From Tepidicaulis marinus (GTDB taxonomy: Bacteria; Pseudomonadota; Alphaproteobacteria; Parvibaculales; Parvibaculaceae): a stretch of DNA of 64,000 nucleotides. The translations under genes and the position numbers were made by a program. The DNA lies in contig NZ_BBIO01000013.1 of NCBI RefSeq assembly GCF_000739695.1, positions 1-64,000 of the forward strand, written 5' to 3'. The first letter of the stretch is position 1. Every line of letters starts with the position of its first letter. Shown here in pieces: positions 42,033 through 51,558 of the stretch. The notes below the pieces were generated by a model. The model was not told the origin of the DNA and searched no databases. It worked only from the letters and a program-made list of their open reading frames with translations.

Positions 42033-42893
42033 TTAGGGGCGGGCACTGACGATCCAGCAGGCGCCCTTAAGAACCAAGCCTTTGGGCGTTTCGAATTTCG
42101 CCAGTTCCTCGCGCACGGAGCCGATCACTTTTTCCGTGACCGCCTCGCTTTCGCTTTTCAAGGCGCGGGCCACCGGGCCGATTTCCAGAACGAAATTGAT
42201 GGATTGATCCAGCATATCCGCGCCGCCTTCGGCCATGATCAGATCGAGGTCGAGCGGATCGAGATGGACTTTATCAAAGCCGGCTTCTTCAAGCAGGCCG
42301 CGCACATGACCTTCATCGGCAAAGGCAAAGGGGCCGGGCGTGCCGGGGGCGGGCGGCTCGGGCGGGGTGATGTGGGGCAGGGCCGCAACGAGCGGGCGGA
42401 AGACCCACTCGTTTTCTTTTGCCTCGCGCCAGCACACGAAAGAGAGCCTGCCGCCGGGTTTCATGGCTTTGCGGATATTGGCAAAGGCGGCAGCCGGTTC
42501 ATCGAAAAACATGACGCCGAAGCGGGAGAAGACGAGATCGAAACTTTCCGGGGTGAAATCATAGGAGGCCGCGTCCGCTTTTATGAACTCGGGCGCAAGA
42601 CCTTTGGCCGCGGCCCGCTCGCGCGCCCGTTCCAGCATGGGGGCGGAAATATCGACGCCCGTGACTTTTCCCGCGGGGCCTGCGGCTTCAGCCAGCGCCA
42701 ATGTCGTCTCGCCGCAGCCGCAGCCGATATCCAATATGGCCTCGCCTTTCGCAGGCTTCGCCGCATCCAGCACCTTGGCCGTGATGGGCGCAAGGAAGCG
42801 GTCCACCCGTTCCTGATTGCGGGTCCAGGAGGCACCGGCCTCACCGTTCCAATAGTCGATCTGATCCTGATTGAGGGCGGCTGGTTGGCTCAT
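42033..42893 (-). CDS. Class I SAM-dependent methyltransferase
   Basis: A 286-residue methyltransferase. Motif I is ILDIGCGCGETTLALAEAAG, motif II VTGVDISAPMLERARERA, and the post-motif SFDLVFSRFGVMFFDEP is typical of the UbiE/BioC-like group. Its N-terminal NQDQIDYWNGEAGASWTRNQ is common in a set of methyltransferases of unknown substrate. A GGAGG site precedes the ATG, and the gene is divergent from a Nudix gene. Confidence 0.85.
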   Translation of the reverse strand: MSQPAALNQDQIDYWNGEAGASWTRNQERVDRFLAPITAKVLDAAKPAKGEAILDIGCGCGETTLALAEAAGPAGKVTGVDISAPMLERARERAAAKGLAPEFIKADAASYDFTPESFDLVFSRFGVMFFDEPAAAFANIRKAMKPGGRLSFVCWREAKENEWVFRPLVAALPHITPPEPPAPGTPGPFAFADEGHVRGLLEEAGFDKVHLDPLDLDLIMAEGGADMLDQSINFVLEIGPVARALKSESEAVTEKVIGSVREELAKFETPKGLVLKGACWIVSARP

Positions 42894-42962
42894 GCGTCTT
42901 CCTCCCGTTATGCTGTTTTCTCACTTTAGAAGCTTCCCCCTCCTGTAAGGCAAGCGCCAATC

Positions 42963-43478
42963 ATGCAAGATGTGCAGCAAGACCCTGTTCACCAAGACCT
43001 GGGAAGGCCCGATATTCTCCGGCGGTCCCTCCATGCCTTGATGCGGTTTTACTGGCGCCTTGCCCGGCCGCTCACCATGGGGGTTCGGGCGGCGGTCTTC
43101 GATGAGCAGGGCGCGGTCCTGCTCGTGCGTCATTCTTATATGCGCGGCTGGTATTTGCCGGGCGGCGGGGTGGAGCGGGGTGAGACGACATTGCAGTCGG
43201 TTACGCGCGAGCTTGACGAGGAAGCGGGCATTTTGCTGCGCGCGCTGCCGCGGCTTTTCGGGCTTTATGCCAATTTCCGCGAGTTCAAATCCGACCATGT
43301 GGCGCTTTATGTGGTCTCTCCCGGCACATATGAGCGGGAAGAGCGGCGCAGCCTTGAGATTGCCGAATATGGGTTTTTCCCGCTCGACGCCTTGCCGGAA
43401 GGCACGAGCGGGGCCACCCGCGCGCGCCTCGAGGAAATCAGCAAGGGGCTCACGCCCCCTGCCATGTGGGCGCCCTGA
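42963..43478 (+). CDS. Nudix hydrolase
   Basis: A 171-residue nucleoside-diphosphate-linked hydrolase. The Nudix box is complete: GGGVERGETTLQSVTRELDE followed by EAGI. Nearby AAVFDEQGAVLLVRHSYMRG and WYLPGG are typical of the family. Substrate cannot be read from sequence. It is convergent with the amidase gene, 16 bases away. Confidence 0.88.
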   Translation: MQDVQQDPVHQDLGRPDILRRSLHALMRFYWRLARPLTMGVRAAVFDEQGAVLLVRHSYMRGWYLPGGGVERGETTLQSVTRELDEEAGILLRALPRLFGLYANFREFKSDHVALYVVSPGTYEREERRSLEIAEYGFFPLDALPEGTSGATRARLEEISKGLTPPAMWAP

Positions 43479-43494
43479 GCTCTTAAGCGCGCGC

Positions 43495-44922
43495 CTAGAT
43501 ATCCGGGCGGCGGTCTTTCCAGGGCTGAGCTTTTTCAAGCTGGGCGGCGAGACGGAAGAGCGTGCCCTCATCGCCGAATCTGCCTGTGAACATCGAGCCG
43601 ATCGGCATGCCGTCCTGCGACCAGAAAAGCGGCACGGACATGGAAGGCTGCCCCGTCATGTTGAAAAGGCCGGTAAAGGGCATGTAGTGGGTGATGGCCT
43701 GCATATAGGCGCCGACATCTTCGTTCATCATGTCGAGCACACCGAGCGGGATGGAAGGCGCGCCCATGGTGGGGCAAAGATAAACGTCATAGCCGCTCAT
43801 GAAGCGGGCAAGATGGCGGCTCATCTGGTGGATGAACAATGTCGCGGCGGCATAATCCACAGCCGTGCGGCTTTTCGCGCCTTCCGCGATGAGCCAGGTG
43901 ATGAGTTCCACATCGCCCGGCTTGATCTCGCGTCCCCGTGCCTCGCCGCGCTGTTTGAGCGCCAAGGCGACATTCGCGCCGATAAGCGTTGCCTGATGGG
44001 TGGACATCTCCTGCGGGTCGAGGCGGGGGGCGGCTTCTTCCACGATATGGCCAAGGGATTCGCACAGGATTGCCGTGCGTTTGATCGCTTCGGCGACGTC
44101 TGCTTCCACCTCGCTGCCATCGGCGCGTTTCGTGTTGAAGGCGATTTTCAGAACGCCGGGCTCGCGCTCCATTTCGGCAAGGTAAGGCCTCTCCGGCGCG
44201 GGCGCGGCATAAGGATCGCCGGGCGCTTCGCCGCCCGTCGCATCGAGCATGGCCGCGCTGTCGCGCACGCTGTGCGAGACGATATGGGAGATGGACATGC
44301 CGCCCCATCCCTCGCCCCTGTCAGGGCCCATGGGGGTGCGTGCGCGGGTCGGCTTCATGCCGAAAAGGCCGCAGGCGGCGGCGGGAATACGGATCGAGCC
44401 GCCGCCATCGCTCGCATTGGCAAGGGGCAAAATGCCGGCGGCCACCGCTGCCGCTGCGCCGCCCGATGAGCCGCCGGGCGAACGCTCCAGGTTCCAGGGA
44501 TTGCGGGTGGGGCCATAGGCTCTGGGTTCCGTCGTGCCGGTCAGCCCGAGCTCGGGCGAGTTGGTTTTGCCGAAGGGCACGAGACCGGCGGCAAGATAGC
44601 GCTCGGTCAGTGTGGAATTGTGATCGGCGATATAGCCTTTCCAGGCATCGGAGCCGAATGTCGTTTCCGTTCCTTCCCAAAGAAGGTGCAGATCTTTCAG
44701 AAGAAACGGCACGCCTTCGAAGGGGCCTTCGGGCACGCCTTTTTCGACGAGGCGGCGGGCCTCTTCGTAATTCTCGATGACGATGGCGTTCAGTTTTGGG
44801 TTGAGCGCTTCGGCGCGCGCCAGCGCTTCATCCAGCAATTCGCCGGGCGTTACTTCCTTGTCTTTGACAAGCTGGGCAAGACCGAGCCCGTCATAATCGT
44901 CATAGTCGGTAAAGTTGCCCAT
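43495..44922 (-). CDS. Amidase signature family hydrolase
   Basis: A 475-residue amidase. The signature region [20 protein letters not shown] contains the cis-Ser, and the nucleophilic Ser is in [20 protein letters not shown]. The general-base Lys is in [12 protein letters not shown]. Such enzymes hydrolyse amides or nitrile-derived amides, or belong to the GatA-like group; the absence of gatB/gatC here argues for a catabolic amidase. An AAAGGAG precedes the ATG. Confidence 0.88.
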   Translation of the reverse strand: MGNFTDYDDYDGLGLAQLVKDKEVTPGELLDEALARAEALNPKLNAIVIENYEEARRLVEKGVPEGPFEGVPFLLKDLHLLWEGTETTFGSDAWKGYIADHNSTLTERYLAAGLVPFGKTNSPELGLTGTTEPRAYGPTRNPWNLERSPGGSSGGAAAAVAAGILPLANASDGGGSIRIPAAACGLFGMKPTRARTPMGPDRGEGWGGMSISHIVSHSVRDSAAMLDATGGEAPGDPYAAPAPERPYLAEMEREPGVLKIAFNTKRADGSEVEADVAEAIKRTAILCESLGHIVEEAAPRLDPQEMSTHQATLIGANVALALKQRGEARGREIKPGDVELITWLIAEGAKSRTAVDYAAATLFIHQMSRHLARFMSGYDVYLCPTMGAPSIPLGVLDMMNEDVGAYMQAITHYMPFTGLFNMTGQPSMSVPLFWSQDGMPIGSMFTGRFGDEGTLFRLAAQLEKAQPWKDRRPDI

Positions 44923-45058
44923 CCCCGTCTCCTTTATACCGTCCGCCCTCTGCGGGGCTTTTGACGGCGCTTTATTCGTGTTTATCTATGCCCAGCAAAA
45001 CTAGCTTTCGCCGCGCCCGATCACAAGCTCGGGCTGGGCGGCGCTTCCGGGGGATTTC

Positions 45059-46039
45059 ATGGACATATTTTCGGTGCTGGCGGGCTTGGCGCTTCTTTTT
45101 CTGGGCGGGGAAGTGCTGGTGCGCGCAGCTGTTGCTATTGCCGGGCGTTTCAACGTCTCGCAGATCATTGTCGGGCTTACCATCGTTGCCTTCGGCACCT
45201 CGGCGCCGGAATTCACGGTATCCTTGAACGCGGCGCTGGTGGGCCAGCCCGATATTGCGGTGGGCAATGTCGTCGGTTCCAACATCGCCAATATTCTTCT
45301 CGTTCTGGGCATTACCGCGCTCATTCAGCCGCTGCGTCCCGAGCGCCAGCTTGTGGTGCGGGACGGGCTTTTCATGTTCGCCGTCACGGTGGCCATGGCC
45401 GCCCTTTGCCTGACCGGTATGATCGGCTCGCTGCAAGGCGCGCTCTTTATTGCGCTGCTCGGTGTCTATATCGGTATTTGTTATTGGGTGGAGAGTACCA
45501 ACCGCTCGCCCGTTGCCGCGCGCCATGAAACGGAAGCCGATGAATATGCCGGCTTGCCGCCCCGGCTTCTCGTTGCCTTCCCGCTTTTTCTGGCAGGTCT
45601 TGCAGGCGTCGTGCTCGGCGCCGATCTTTTGGTGTCGGGCGCCTCTTCCATCGCCCGCGCGCTCGGCGTGGCAGAGGCGGTGATCGGCCTCTCGCTCGTG
45701 GCCGTCGGCACCTCGCTGCCGGAACTTGCGGTCTCCGCCGTTGCCGCTTACCGGGGCCGGGGCGACATTGCGGTGGGCAATATTATCGGCAGCAATATCG
45801 CCAATATTCTTCTCATTATCGGCGGCACCGCGCTGATAGAGCCTTTGACCGTCACGCGTCAGATTGCGGCTTATGATGCCTGGATCATGGTGCTCGCCGC
45901 GCTCGTTCTCTTGCCTGTGATGGTGACCGGGCGGATGATCAGCCGCAGCGAGGGGGCGGTTTTCGTTATCTTTTTCGCGCTTTATATCGCCAGTCTTTAT
46001 CTCGGCCTGCCGGCCTATGTGATTGCGCTTACGGCATAA
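45059..46039 (+). CDS. Calcium/sodium antiporter (YrbG-like CaCA family)
   Basis: A 326-residue inner-membrane cation exchanger with about ten helices. The two alpha repeats are VAFGTSAPEFTVSLNAAL and VAVGTSLPELAVSAVAAY, each followed by an NVVGSNIANILLVLG / NIIGSNIANILLIIG segment. The inverted repeats are the hallmark of the CaCA family. It expels Ca2+ in exchange for Na+ or H+. Confidence 0.9.
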   Translation: MDIFSVLAGLALLFLGGEVLVRAAVAIAGRFNVSQIIVGLTIVAFGTSAPEFTVSLNAALVGQPDIAVGNVVGSNIANILLVLGITALIQPLRPERQLVVRDGLFMFAVTVAMAALCLTGMIGSLQGALFIALLGVYIGICYWVESTNRSPVAARHETEADEYAGLPPRLLVAFPLFLAGLAGVVLGADLLVSGASSIARALGVAEAVIGLSLVAVGTSLPELAVSAVAAYRGRGDIAVGNIIGSNIANILLIIGGTALIEPLTVTRQIAAYDAWIMVLAALVLLPVMVTGRMISRSEGAVFVIFFALYIASLYLGLPAYVIALTA

Positions 46040-46142
46040 TTTGCGCCGCAGATAAAGGGGCTGGGCAGGGCGTTTTCGTTCCGCGAACCTTTTTGCCGGC
46101 CAGGCGTTAGTGGGGCGACTTGGATCAAACGGGAGAGATGCG

Positions 46143-46535
46143 ATGCGCATTTTGTTTTCCGCTCTATACGCGTTCGCCATCACGCTCGGAGCGATTTACA
46201 TGCCGGCGGTTGCCGGGGAATATGGCTCGGCCTCCACGCAGATGAATGCGCAGGCTACGGTGCTGCCTTCCTCGGAAGAGGAACTGAAGGCGCTGCACGA
46301 ACAGCACTTGCGCGAGCTGCGTCGGATCGGCCGGCAATGTTCGGCAGGCGGCCCGGACGTGGTGATCGGCGGTCCTTGCGTGATCGCGGATATGGAAGCC
46401 TTTATCGCCTCGGGTGCATCACCGGAGCTCAAGGCCTTCCATAACGCGCTGTCACGGGAGGGGAAATACGATCAGAACCGTAGCTGGGCACTCGTCAAGC
46501 AGCGCCTTAAAGCGCAAGGCATGCTCAAAGAGTAG
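46143..46535 (+). CDS. Small exported protein of unknown function
   Basis: A 130-residue protein with a signal peptide (about 1-22, ILFSALYAFAITLGAIYMPA, cut near AVAG). The mature region is hydrophilic and helical, with two cysteines (RQCSAG, GGPCVI) that may form a disulfide. The start is ATG 46143 with GGGAGAG upstream. I do not recognise the family. Confidence 0.7.
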   Translation: MRILFSALYAFAITLGAIYMPAVAGEYGSASTQMNAQATVLPSSEEELKALHEQHLRELRRIGRQCSAGGPDVVIGGPCVIADMEAFIASGASPELKAFHNALSREGKYDQNRSWALVKQRLKAQGMLKE

Positions 46536-46551
46536 TCTGCTGCAGCGTTCT

Positions 46552-47553
46552 TTAAGCCGCCGAGCGGGCGGGCAGATGCTCGCGCCAGGGCGGCGTGTCG
46601 AGGTGAAGTTTCGGTCCGGCGGGTATGATGCCCGCCGGATTGATCGTTTTGTGGCTGCCGTAATAGTGCTTTTTGATGTGATCGAAATGCACGGTCTCGC
46701 GCACGCCGGGCACCTGATAAAGCTCACGCAGATAGCCTGACAGCACCGGATAATCCTCGATCCGCGCGATGTTGCATTTGAAATGCCCGACATAGACCGC
46801 ATCGAAGCGGATGAGCGTCGTAAAAAGCCGCCAATCGGCTTCGGTTAGCCGTCCGCCCAGAAGATAGCGGTTATGGGTGAGGATGCCTTCCAGCCAGTCC
46901 AGCGTGTCGAAGAGTGCCGTGACGGCTTCTTCATAAGCTTCCTGGCTGGTGGCGAAACCGGCTTTATAAACGCCGTTATTTACGTCCCGATAAATGCGGG
47001 CATTGATGGCCTCGATCTCCTCGCGCAGCTCTTCCGGGTAAAAATCGAGGCCGGTTTTTACACCCGGCAAATCGTCGAAGGCGCTGTTGAACATGCGGAT
47101 GATATCCGCCGATTCATTGGAGACGATGGTTTGCGTCTCCTTGTCCCAAAGGACGGGCACCGTGACGCGGCCCGAGTAAGCGGGATCGGCTTTTGTGTAA
47201 AGCTCGTAAAGACGTTTCTTGCCGTAAAGCGGATCGCTCTCGCCGCCATCTTCGCCTTTCAGCGTCCAGCCTTCTTCAAGCATCAAGGGATCGGTGACGG
47301 TGACGCCGATATGAGGCGCCAGTCCCTTGAGCGCCCGGAAGATCAGCGTCCGGTGCGCCCAGGGGCAGGCATAGGAAACATAAAGATGGTAGCGCCCGGA
47401 GGCCGCCTTGAAGCCGCTCGCGCCGTCCGGCCCCGGCGCGCCGTCCGCGGTCACCCAGTTGCGGAACTGGCTTTCGGAGCGGACGAATTTGCCCTTGGTT
47501 TTTTCCGTGTCGTACCAGACATCATGCCAGATACCGTCAACGAGCTTGCCCAT
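46552..47553 (-). CDS. Glutathione S-transferase family protein, glutathionyl-hydroquinone reductase-like (YqjG/EcfA)
   Basis: A 333-residue thioredoxin-fold/GST protein. The catalytic-cysteine segment is YVSYACPWAHRTLIFRALKG and the C-terminal helical domain has LLGGRLTEADWRLFTTLIRF. This architecture, with SNESADIIRMFN, is that of Xi-class glutathionyl-hydroquinone reductases, which reduce glutathione adducts of hydroquinones. The cysteine is intact. It is next to the quinone reductase gene wrbA, suggesting shared quinone detoxification. Confidence 0.88.
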   Translation of the reverse strand: MGKLVDGIWHDVWYDTEKTKGKFVRSESQFRNWVTADGAPGPDGASGFKAASGRYHLYVSYACPWAHRTLIFRALKGLAPHIGVTVTDPLMLEEGWTLKGEDGGESDPLYGKKRLYELYTKADPAYSGRVTVPVLWDKETQTIVSNESADIIRMFNSAFDDLPGVKTGLDFYPEELREEIEAINARIYRDVNNGVYKAGFATSQEAYEEAVTALFDTLDWLEGILTHNRYLLGGRLTEADWRLFTTLIRFDAVYVGHFKCNIARIEDYPVLSGYLRELYQVPGVRETVHFDHIKKHYYGSHKTINPAGIIPAGPKLHLDTPPWREHLPARSAA

Positions 47554-47587
47554 GGCGGGCCTCCTTTAATGCGTGTGGTCGTGTCTG

Positions 47588-48184
47588 TTAGCCGGCGAGC
47601 TTTGCGGCAAGGCTGGTAACGTGCTTGCCCTGATGGCGGGCAATGGCAAGCTCCTGCTGCGTGGGCGTGCGGCTGCCATCGGCGCCGGCAAGAGTGGCTG
47701 CGCCGTAGGGGCTGCCGCCATGAACCTGCGAGATGTCGGCAAGCTCAGGAATGCCGTAAGGCACGCCGGAGATGACCATGCCGTGATGCAGCAGCGTGGA
47801 GTGGAACGAGGTGATGGTCGTTTCCTGGCCGCCGCCAGTGCCCGTGGAGGTGAAGACGGAGCCCAGCTTGCCGATCAGCTTGCCTTGCGCCCAAAGCCCG
47901 CCCGTCATGTCGAGGAACTGGCGCATCTGCGCCGACATGTTGCCGAAGCGGGTGGGGGTGCCGAAGATGATCGCATCATACTCGGCAAGCTCGGCAGGCT
48001 GCGCGACCGGGGCTTCCTGCTCGGTCTTCATGCCGGCCTTGGCCATGGTTTCCTTATCCATGGTTTCAGGCACGCGCTTGATCGTGACCTCGCCGCCGCC
48101 ATCCGTCACGCCTTCGGCAACCGCCTTGGCGAGGGTTTCGATATGCCCGTAAGAGCTGTGATAAAGCACGAGAATTTTGGTCAT
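47588..48184 (-). CDS. wrbA: NAD(P)H:quinone oxidoreductase WrbA
   Basis: A 198-residue FMN-dependent flavodoxin-like quinone reductase. [20 protein letters not shown] is the FMN phosphate-binding start, followed by [20 protein letters not shown] and [12 protein letters not shown]. WrbA reduces quinones to hydroquinones in two electrons, preventing radical formation. The gene is divergent from a LysR gene, and the 159-base gap between them holds a strong palindrome, so the regulator probably controls it. Confidence 0.93.
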   Translation of the reverse strand: MTKILVLYHSSYGHIETLAKAVAEGVTDGGGEVTIKRVPETMDKETMAKAGMKTEQEAPVAQPAELAEYDAIIFGTPTRFGNMSAQMRQFLDMTGGLWAQGKLIGKLGSVFTSTGTGGGQETTITSFHSTLLHHGMVISGVPYGIPELADISQVHGGSPYGAATLAGADGSRTPTQQELAIARHQGKHVTSLAAKLAG

Positions 48185-48310
48185 CGCTCATCCCCTTTGT
48201 GAAAGCCCTAAGGCAGGAAATCCGCCGGGCCGGTCCGCAACATGCCGTTGCGCTGTCTCTCATGGGCGATATTTAGTTTGTTTCGTTCATGATGATAATA
48301 TACGTATCTA

Positions 48311-48325
48311 GAAACATATTGTTTC
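48311..48325. promoter_or_regulatory. Perfect palindrome in the wrbA-LysR divergent region
   Basis: GAAACA-TAT-TGTTTC is a perfect 15-bp palindrome 18 bases before the LysR start. Another TTGTTTC half-site is nearby at about 48277-48284. This is compatible with a LysR recognition site, though the TxxxA core is not obvious. Confidence 0.55.
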
Positions 48326-48343
48326 AATAATGGATGCAATGAA

Positions 48344-49261
48344 ATGAGCCTGCCCGACCTCAATCTGTTGCGGATTTTCACGGAAGTCGTGGAGGCGGGC
48401 AGTTTCACGCGGGCGGCCGAGCGGCTGCACATTTCAAAAGGCGCGGTCAGCCGCCAGGTCACGGCGTTGGAAGAGGCGCTGGGCGCGCGGCTTCTCAACC
48501 GCACGACCCGCACGCTCTCGCTGACGCGGGAAGGGGCGGCGGTGCTCGATCACGCCAAGCGCGCGGTGGATGAGGCATGTTTCGCGGCTGCCGCGGCGAG
48601 CGAGCTTTCCGGTAAGGTGGCGGGTGTCTTGAAAGTCAGCGCACCCATTTCATTCACGCAGTATGAGTTCGGCGCGGCGCTGCCTGAATTCATGGAGCGC
48701 TATCCGGACCTGACGGTGGAGATCGATCTTGCCGATCACATGATCGACTTCGTGGCGGGGGGCTATGATGTGGGCGTCCGGATTTCGGGCATGGCGGATT
48801 CAAGCCTCATCGCCCGCCAGCTTGCCCCGGTGCGCCGCTTCATCTGCGCCGCGCCTTCATATATCGAAAAGTTCGGTAAGCCGCGCACGCTCGACGATCT
48901 CAGCCATCATGCCTGCATCATCAACAGCCAGCTTCCCGACCGGTCTTATTGGACCTTGCGCAATGGCCGGGGGCAGGTCGTCTCCGTGCCCGTCTCAGGC
49001 CGTTTCATCGCCAATACCTCCGTTGCCATTCAGCCGGTGGTGCTGGCCGGGCTCGGGCTCCAGCATGTGCCGGACTTCATTGCTTACCGGCATTTGAAGA
49101 GCGGCGCGCTTGTCCGTGTGCTGGAAGATGAAGTGGACGATGAAGTGCGCCTCCATCTTATCTATGCCGATCGGCGGCATATGCCCTCCAAGGTCCGCGC
49201 CTTTGTGGATTTCATGGTGGAGAAATACGGCGAAGGCCGGGCGCCCTGGCTTGGGGTGTAG
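48344..49261 (+). CDS. LysR family transcriptional regulator
   Basis: A 305-residue regulator. The N-terminal winged helix-turn-helix is LNLLRIFTEVVEAGSFTRAA, then LHISKGAVSRQVTALEEALG. The ligand-binding domain covers about 90-300 (VLKVSAPISFTQYEFGAALP). The sequence resembles the YafC/DsdC-like group, including the short LLNRTTRTLSLTREG. It is divergent from wrbA. A 14-base stretch at its end is duplicated (49248-49277). Confidence 0.9.
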   Translation: MSLPDLNLLRIFTEVVEAGSFTRAAERLHISKGAVSRQVTALEEALGARLLNRTTRTLSLTREGAAVLDHAKRAVDEACFAAAAASELSGKVAGVLKVSAPISFTQYEFGAALPEFMERYPDLTVEIDLADHMIDFVAGGYDVGVRISGMADSSLIARQLAPVRRFICAAPSYIEKFGKPRTLDDLSHHACIINSQLPDRSYWTLRNGRGQVVSVPVSGRFIANTSVAIQPVVLAGLGLQHVPDFIAYRHLKSGALVRVLEDEVDDEVRLHLIYADRRHMPSKVRAFVDFMVEKYGEGRAPWLGV

Positions 49262-49277
49262 AGGGCTTGGGGTGTAG
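49248..49277. repeat. 14-base direct repeat at the 3' end of the LysR gene
   Basis: GGCTTGGGGTGTAG occurs at 49248-49261 and again at 49264-49277, a 16-base period. The first copy supplies the LysR gene's last codons and stop. Confidence 0.6.
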
Positions 49278-49285
49278 CGGGCATG

Positions 49286-49318
49286 AAAAAGGCCCCCGCC
49301 GGAGCGGAGGCCTTTTCG
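49286..49318. terminator. Bidirectional intrinsic terminator between the LysR and SDR genes
   Basis: AAAAGGCC and GGCCTTTT flank a second inner stem CCGC-CGGA-GCGG, and T-runs exist on both strands (CTTTTCGTTT on plus). It serves the convergent LysR (plus) and SDR (minus) genes. Confidence 0.75.
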
Positions 49319-49351
49319 TTTCGTATGCAGCTGACCCTTAAATCGACTCCC

Positions 49352-50266
49352 TTAAATCGGTTCCCAGGGGAAGACCGAGGCGGTGGCGCCGAGATCGGTC
49401 ATATCCGCCTTCATGGAAGGCAGCGCATGGGAGAGGATCGTGTCGGGCTCCCAGCCTTCCAGCCGCGCCATGCCGCGCACGGGGCGGGGTTGGTTGAAGA
49501 GGAAGATCTCATTGCCGCGCACGGCGAAGATCTGGCCCGAGGTTTCGCAAGAAGGCGCGGCGAGCGCCACGGCCATTTTCGCGACCTGATCGGCGCGCAT
49601 GGCGTTTTTCATGCGTTCCACACGCTGCGCGGAGGCTTCGTCCTTCACCGGAATGGTGGCGATCATGCGCGTCCAGGCGAAGGGCGCGATGATGTTGGAG
49701 CGCACATTCTTCTTCTCGCCTTCCATGGCGATGATGCGGGAAAGGCCGGCAATGCCCATTTTCGCGGCGGCATAGTTCGCCTGGCCGATATTGCCGATCA
49801 GGCCGCTCGTCGAGGTGAAGAGAACGAAATTGCCTTCTTCCTGCTCGCGGAAATGATTGATGGCGGCGCGCGTCACGTTGTAGCTGCCGTTGAGATGCAC
49901 ATCGATCACCGAGTGCCAGTCTTCATCCGCCATTTTATGGAACATGCCGTCGCGCAGAATGCCTGCCGGGCTGATCACCGAATGCAGGCCGCCGAATGTG
50001 TCGAGCGCCTGTTCGACCATGGCTTCCGCGCCGCTCTTGATGGCGACGGAATCGGTATTGGCGACGGCTTCGCCGCCGGCCTTCGTGATTTCGTTGACGA
50101 CTTCCTGCGCCGGGCCCACATCGCCCGCATCGCCGCCGGCCACGCCGCCGCCCAGATCGTTCACCACAACCTTTGCGCCCTGCGCCGCCGCGATAATGGC
50201 GCAGTCCCGGCCAATGCCGCGCCCGGCACCGGTTACGAGAACGACTTTTCCGTCAAGCAATCCCAT
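49352..50266 (-). CDS. Short-chain dehydrogenase/reductase, 3-hydroxyacyl-CoA or 17-beta-HSD4-like
   Basis: A 304-residue SDR. The cofactor motif is VTGAGRGIGRD, and VVVNDLGG favours NAD. The catalytic residues are Ser in FTSTSGLIGN and YxxxK in NYAAAKMG. The extended C-terminus (LFNQPRPVRGMARLEGWEP) resembles peroxisomal multifunctional-enzyme-type dehydrogenases. The start is 50266, with GGGAGAG upstream; earlier in-frame residues are poor. It probably acts in side-chain or fatty-acid beta-oxidation. Confidence 0.85.
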   Translation of the reverse strand: MGLLDGKVVLVTGAGRGIGRDCAIIAAAQGAKVVVNDLGGGVAGGDAGDVGPAQEVVNEITKAGGEAVANTDSVAIKSGAEAMVEQALDTFGGLHSVISPAGILRDGMFHKMADEDWHSVIDVHLNGSYNVTRAAINHFREQEEGNFVLFTSTSGLIGNIGQANYAAAKMGIAGLSRIIAMEGEKKNVRSNIIAPFAWTRMIATIPVKDEASAQRVERMKNAMRADQVAKMAVALAAPSCETSGQIFAVRGNEIFLFNQPRPVRGMARLEGWEPDTILSHALPSMKADMTDLGATASVFPWEPI

Positions 50267-50494
50267 TTTGCTCTCCCTGTTTTCTGTTCCGCTTCTCATC
50301 CCTCGGCGGTCTTGGCCGCCCTTTGCTCGAGGGCAAGCTAGCGGCAGTTTTCCGCGCGGGCCAGCGCTTTCTTAACCCTTTGGCCGGCGGGCAGGGCCGC
50401 GTTTGCAGGCAAGTTCCGCTGGACCCTGCGTCCTGTGCGTGCTAATCGCCTTGCCGGTTTGCAGGCTTTTGCGCCCGCCGGGGAGGGATGAGCG

Positions 50495-50866
50495 ATGAAA
50501 CTGGCACGCTGGATTTATATCGTGGCCGCGGTCTATGGGATCGCCGTGCTCGTCCCGCAGCTTTTCATGGAAGCTCAGATCGGCGCGCTCAATCCGCCAG
50601 CCATTACCCATCCTGAATTCTTCTACGGCTTCATCGGCACGGCGCTTGTCTGGCAGGTGCTGTTCCTGCTCATCGCCTCCGATCCGGTGCGCTACAGAGC
50701 GCTGATGCCCATTACTTTTCTCGAAAAGCTTGCCTTTGCCGTGCCTGTTGCCTGGCTTTATGCCGAAGGGCGCGTGGGCGGCGGCGTGGTGCTTGGCGGT
50801 CTCATCGACGCGCTGTTGCTTGCCGCGTTCATCATCGCTTACCGGAGCACGCCCCGCCATGGTTAA
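50495..50866 (+). CDS. Small four-helix membrane protein
   Basis: A 123-residue inner-membrane protein with about four helices (WIYIVAAVYGIAVLVPQLFM, FIGTALVWQVLFLLIASDPV, FLEKLAFAVPVAWLYA, VVLGGLIDALLLAAFIIAY). I recognise no family. It lies in the upstream flank of the GNAT gene and may be monocistronic. Confidence 0.75.
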   Translation: MKLARWIYIVAAVYGIAVLVPQLFMEAQIGALNPPAITHPEFFYGFIGTALVWQVLFLLIASDPVRYRALMPITFLEKLAFAVPVAWLYAEGRVGGGVVLGGLIDALLLAAFIIAYRSTPRHG

Positions 50867-51025
50867 GGTTCTTACCCGGGTTTTCATCCAGCGACGACGA
50901 AGCGGCGCAACTGGCCGGCATCTGCCCGCCATTTGCCATGGTCCGTCTTTGTCCTGCTAAGCTGGCAATCAGTGTGCGGGATGAGGGGAGCCTTGTTCCG
51001 ATGACCCGACACACTGAGAGAAAAC

Positions 51026-51541
51026 ATGTTTACGATCGAACTTGAACGGCCCGAACATGCGCCCGAAATTGAGGCGCTGCTGGATGAAGCCTTCGGTCCG
51101 GGCCGGTATGCCAAAGCCGCCCAGCGGCTGCGGGAGGGCAATACCTCCATTCCCGAACTGTCCTATGTCGCTTATGCGGGCGAGGGGGAGGCGCGCGAGA
51201 TGATCGGCGCGCTCAGCTTCTGGCCGATCCTGATCGGCGGCGAGCCGGGGCTGATGCTCGGCCCGCTTGCGGTCAAACCGCAGCTGCGCGGCAAGGGCTG
51301 CGGCATCAAGCTGATGGAAAGAGGCCTTGCCGATGCCAAGGCCATGGGCTACCGGCTCGTCATTCTGGTGGGCGACGCGCCTTATTATGCGCGGGTGGGT
51401 TTCGGCCCGGTGCCGCCCGGCCGGCTCACCATGCCGGGGCCGGTGGACCCCTCGCGGCTGCTTTACCGTGAGCTCGATCTTGGCGCCTTTTCCCATGTCA
51501 AAGGGGCGGTGATGAAACCGCCGCTCGGCACGGCGATCTGA
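51026..51541 (+). CDS. GNAT family N-acetyltransferase (YhbS-like)
   Basis: A 171-residue acetyltransferase. IELERPEHAPEIEALLDEAF begins the domain and LGPLAVKPQLRGKGCGIKLM is the acetyl-CoA-binding loop. RLVILVGDAPYYARVGFG is typical of the YhbS group. Substrate unknown. It is convergent with the large VWA-like gene. Confidence 0.85.
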   Translation: MFTIELERPEHAPEIEALLDEAFGPGRYAKAAQRLREGNTSIPELSYVAYAGEGEAREMIGALSFWPILIGGEPGLMLGPLAVKPQLRGKGCGIKLMERGLADAKAMGYRLVILVGDAPYYARVGFGPVPPGRLTMPGPVDPSRLLYRELDLGAFSHVKGAVMKPPLGTAI

Positions 51542-51558
51542 TCGGGTATGGGAGGGCC

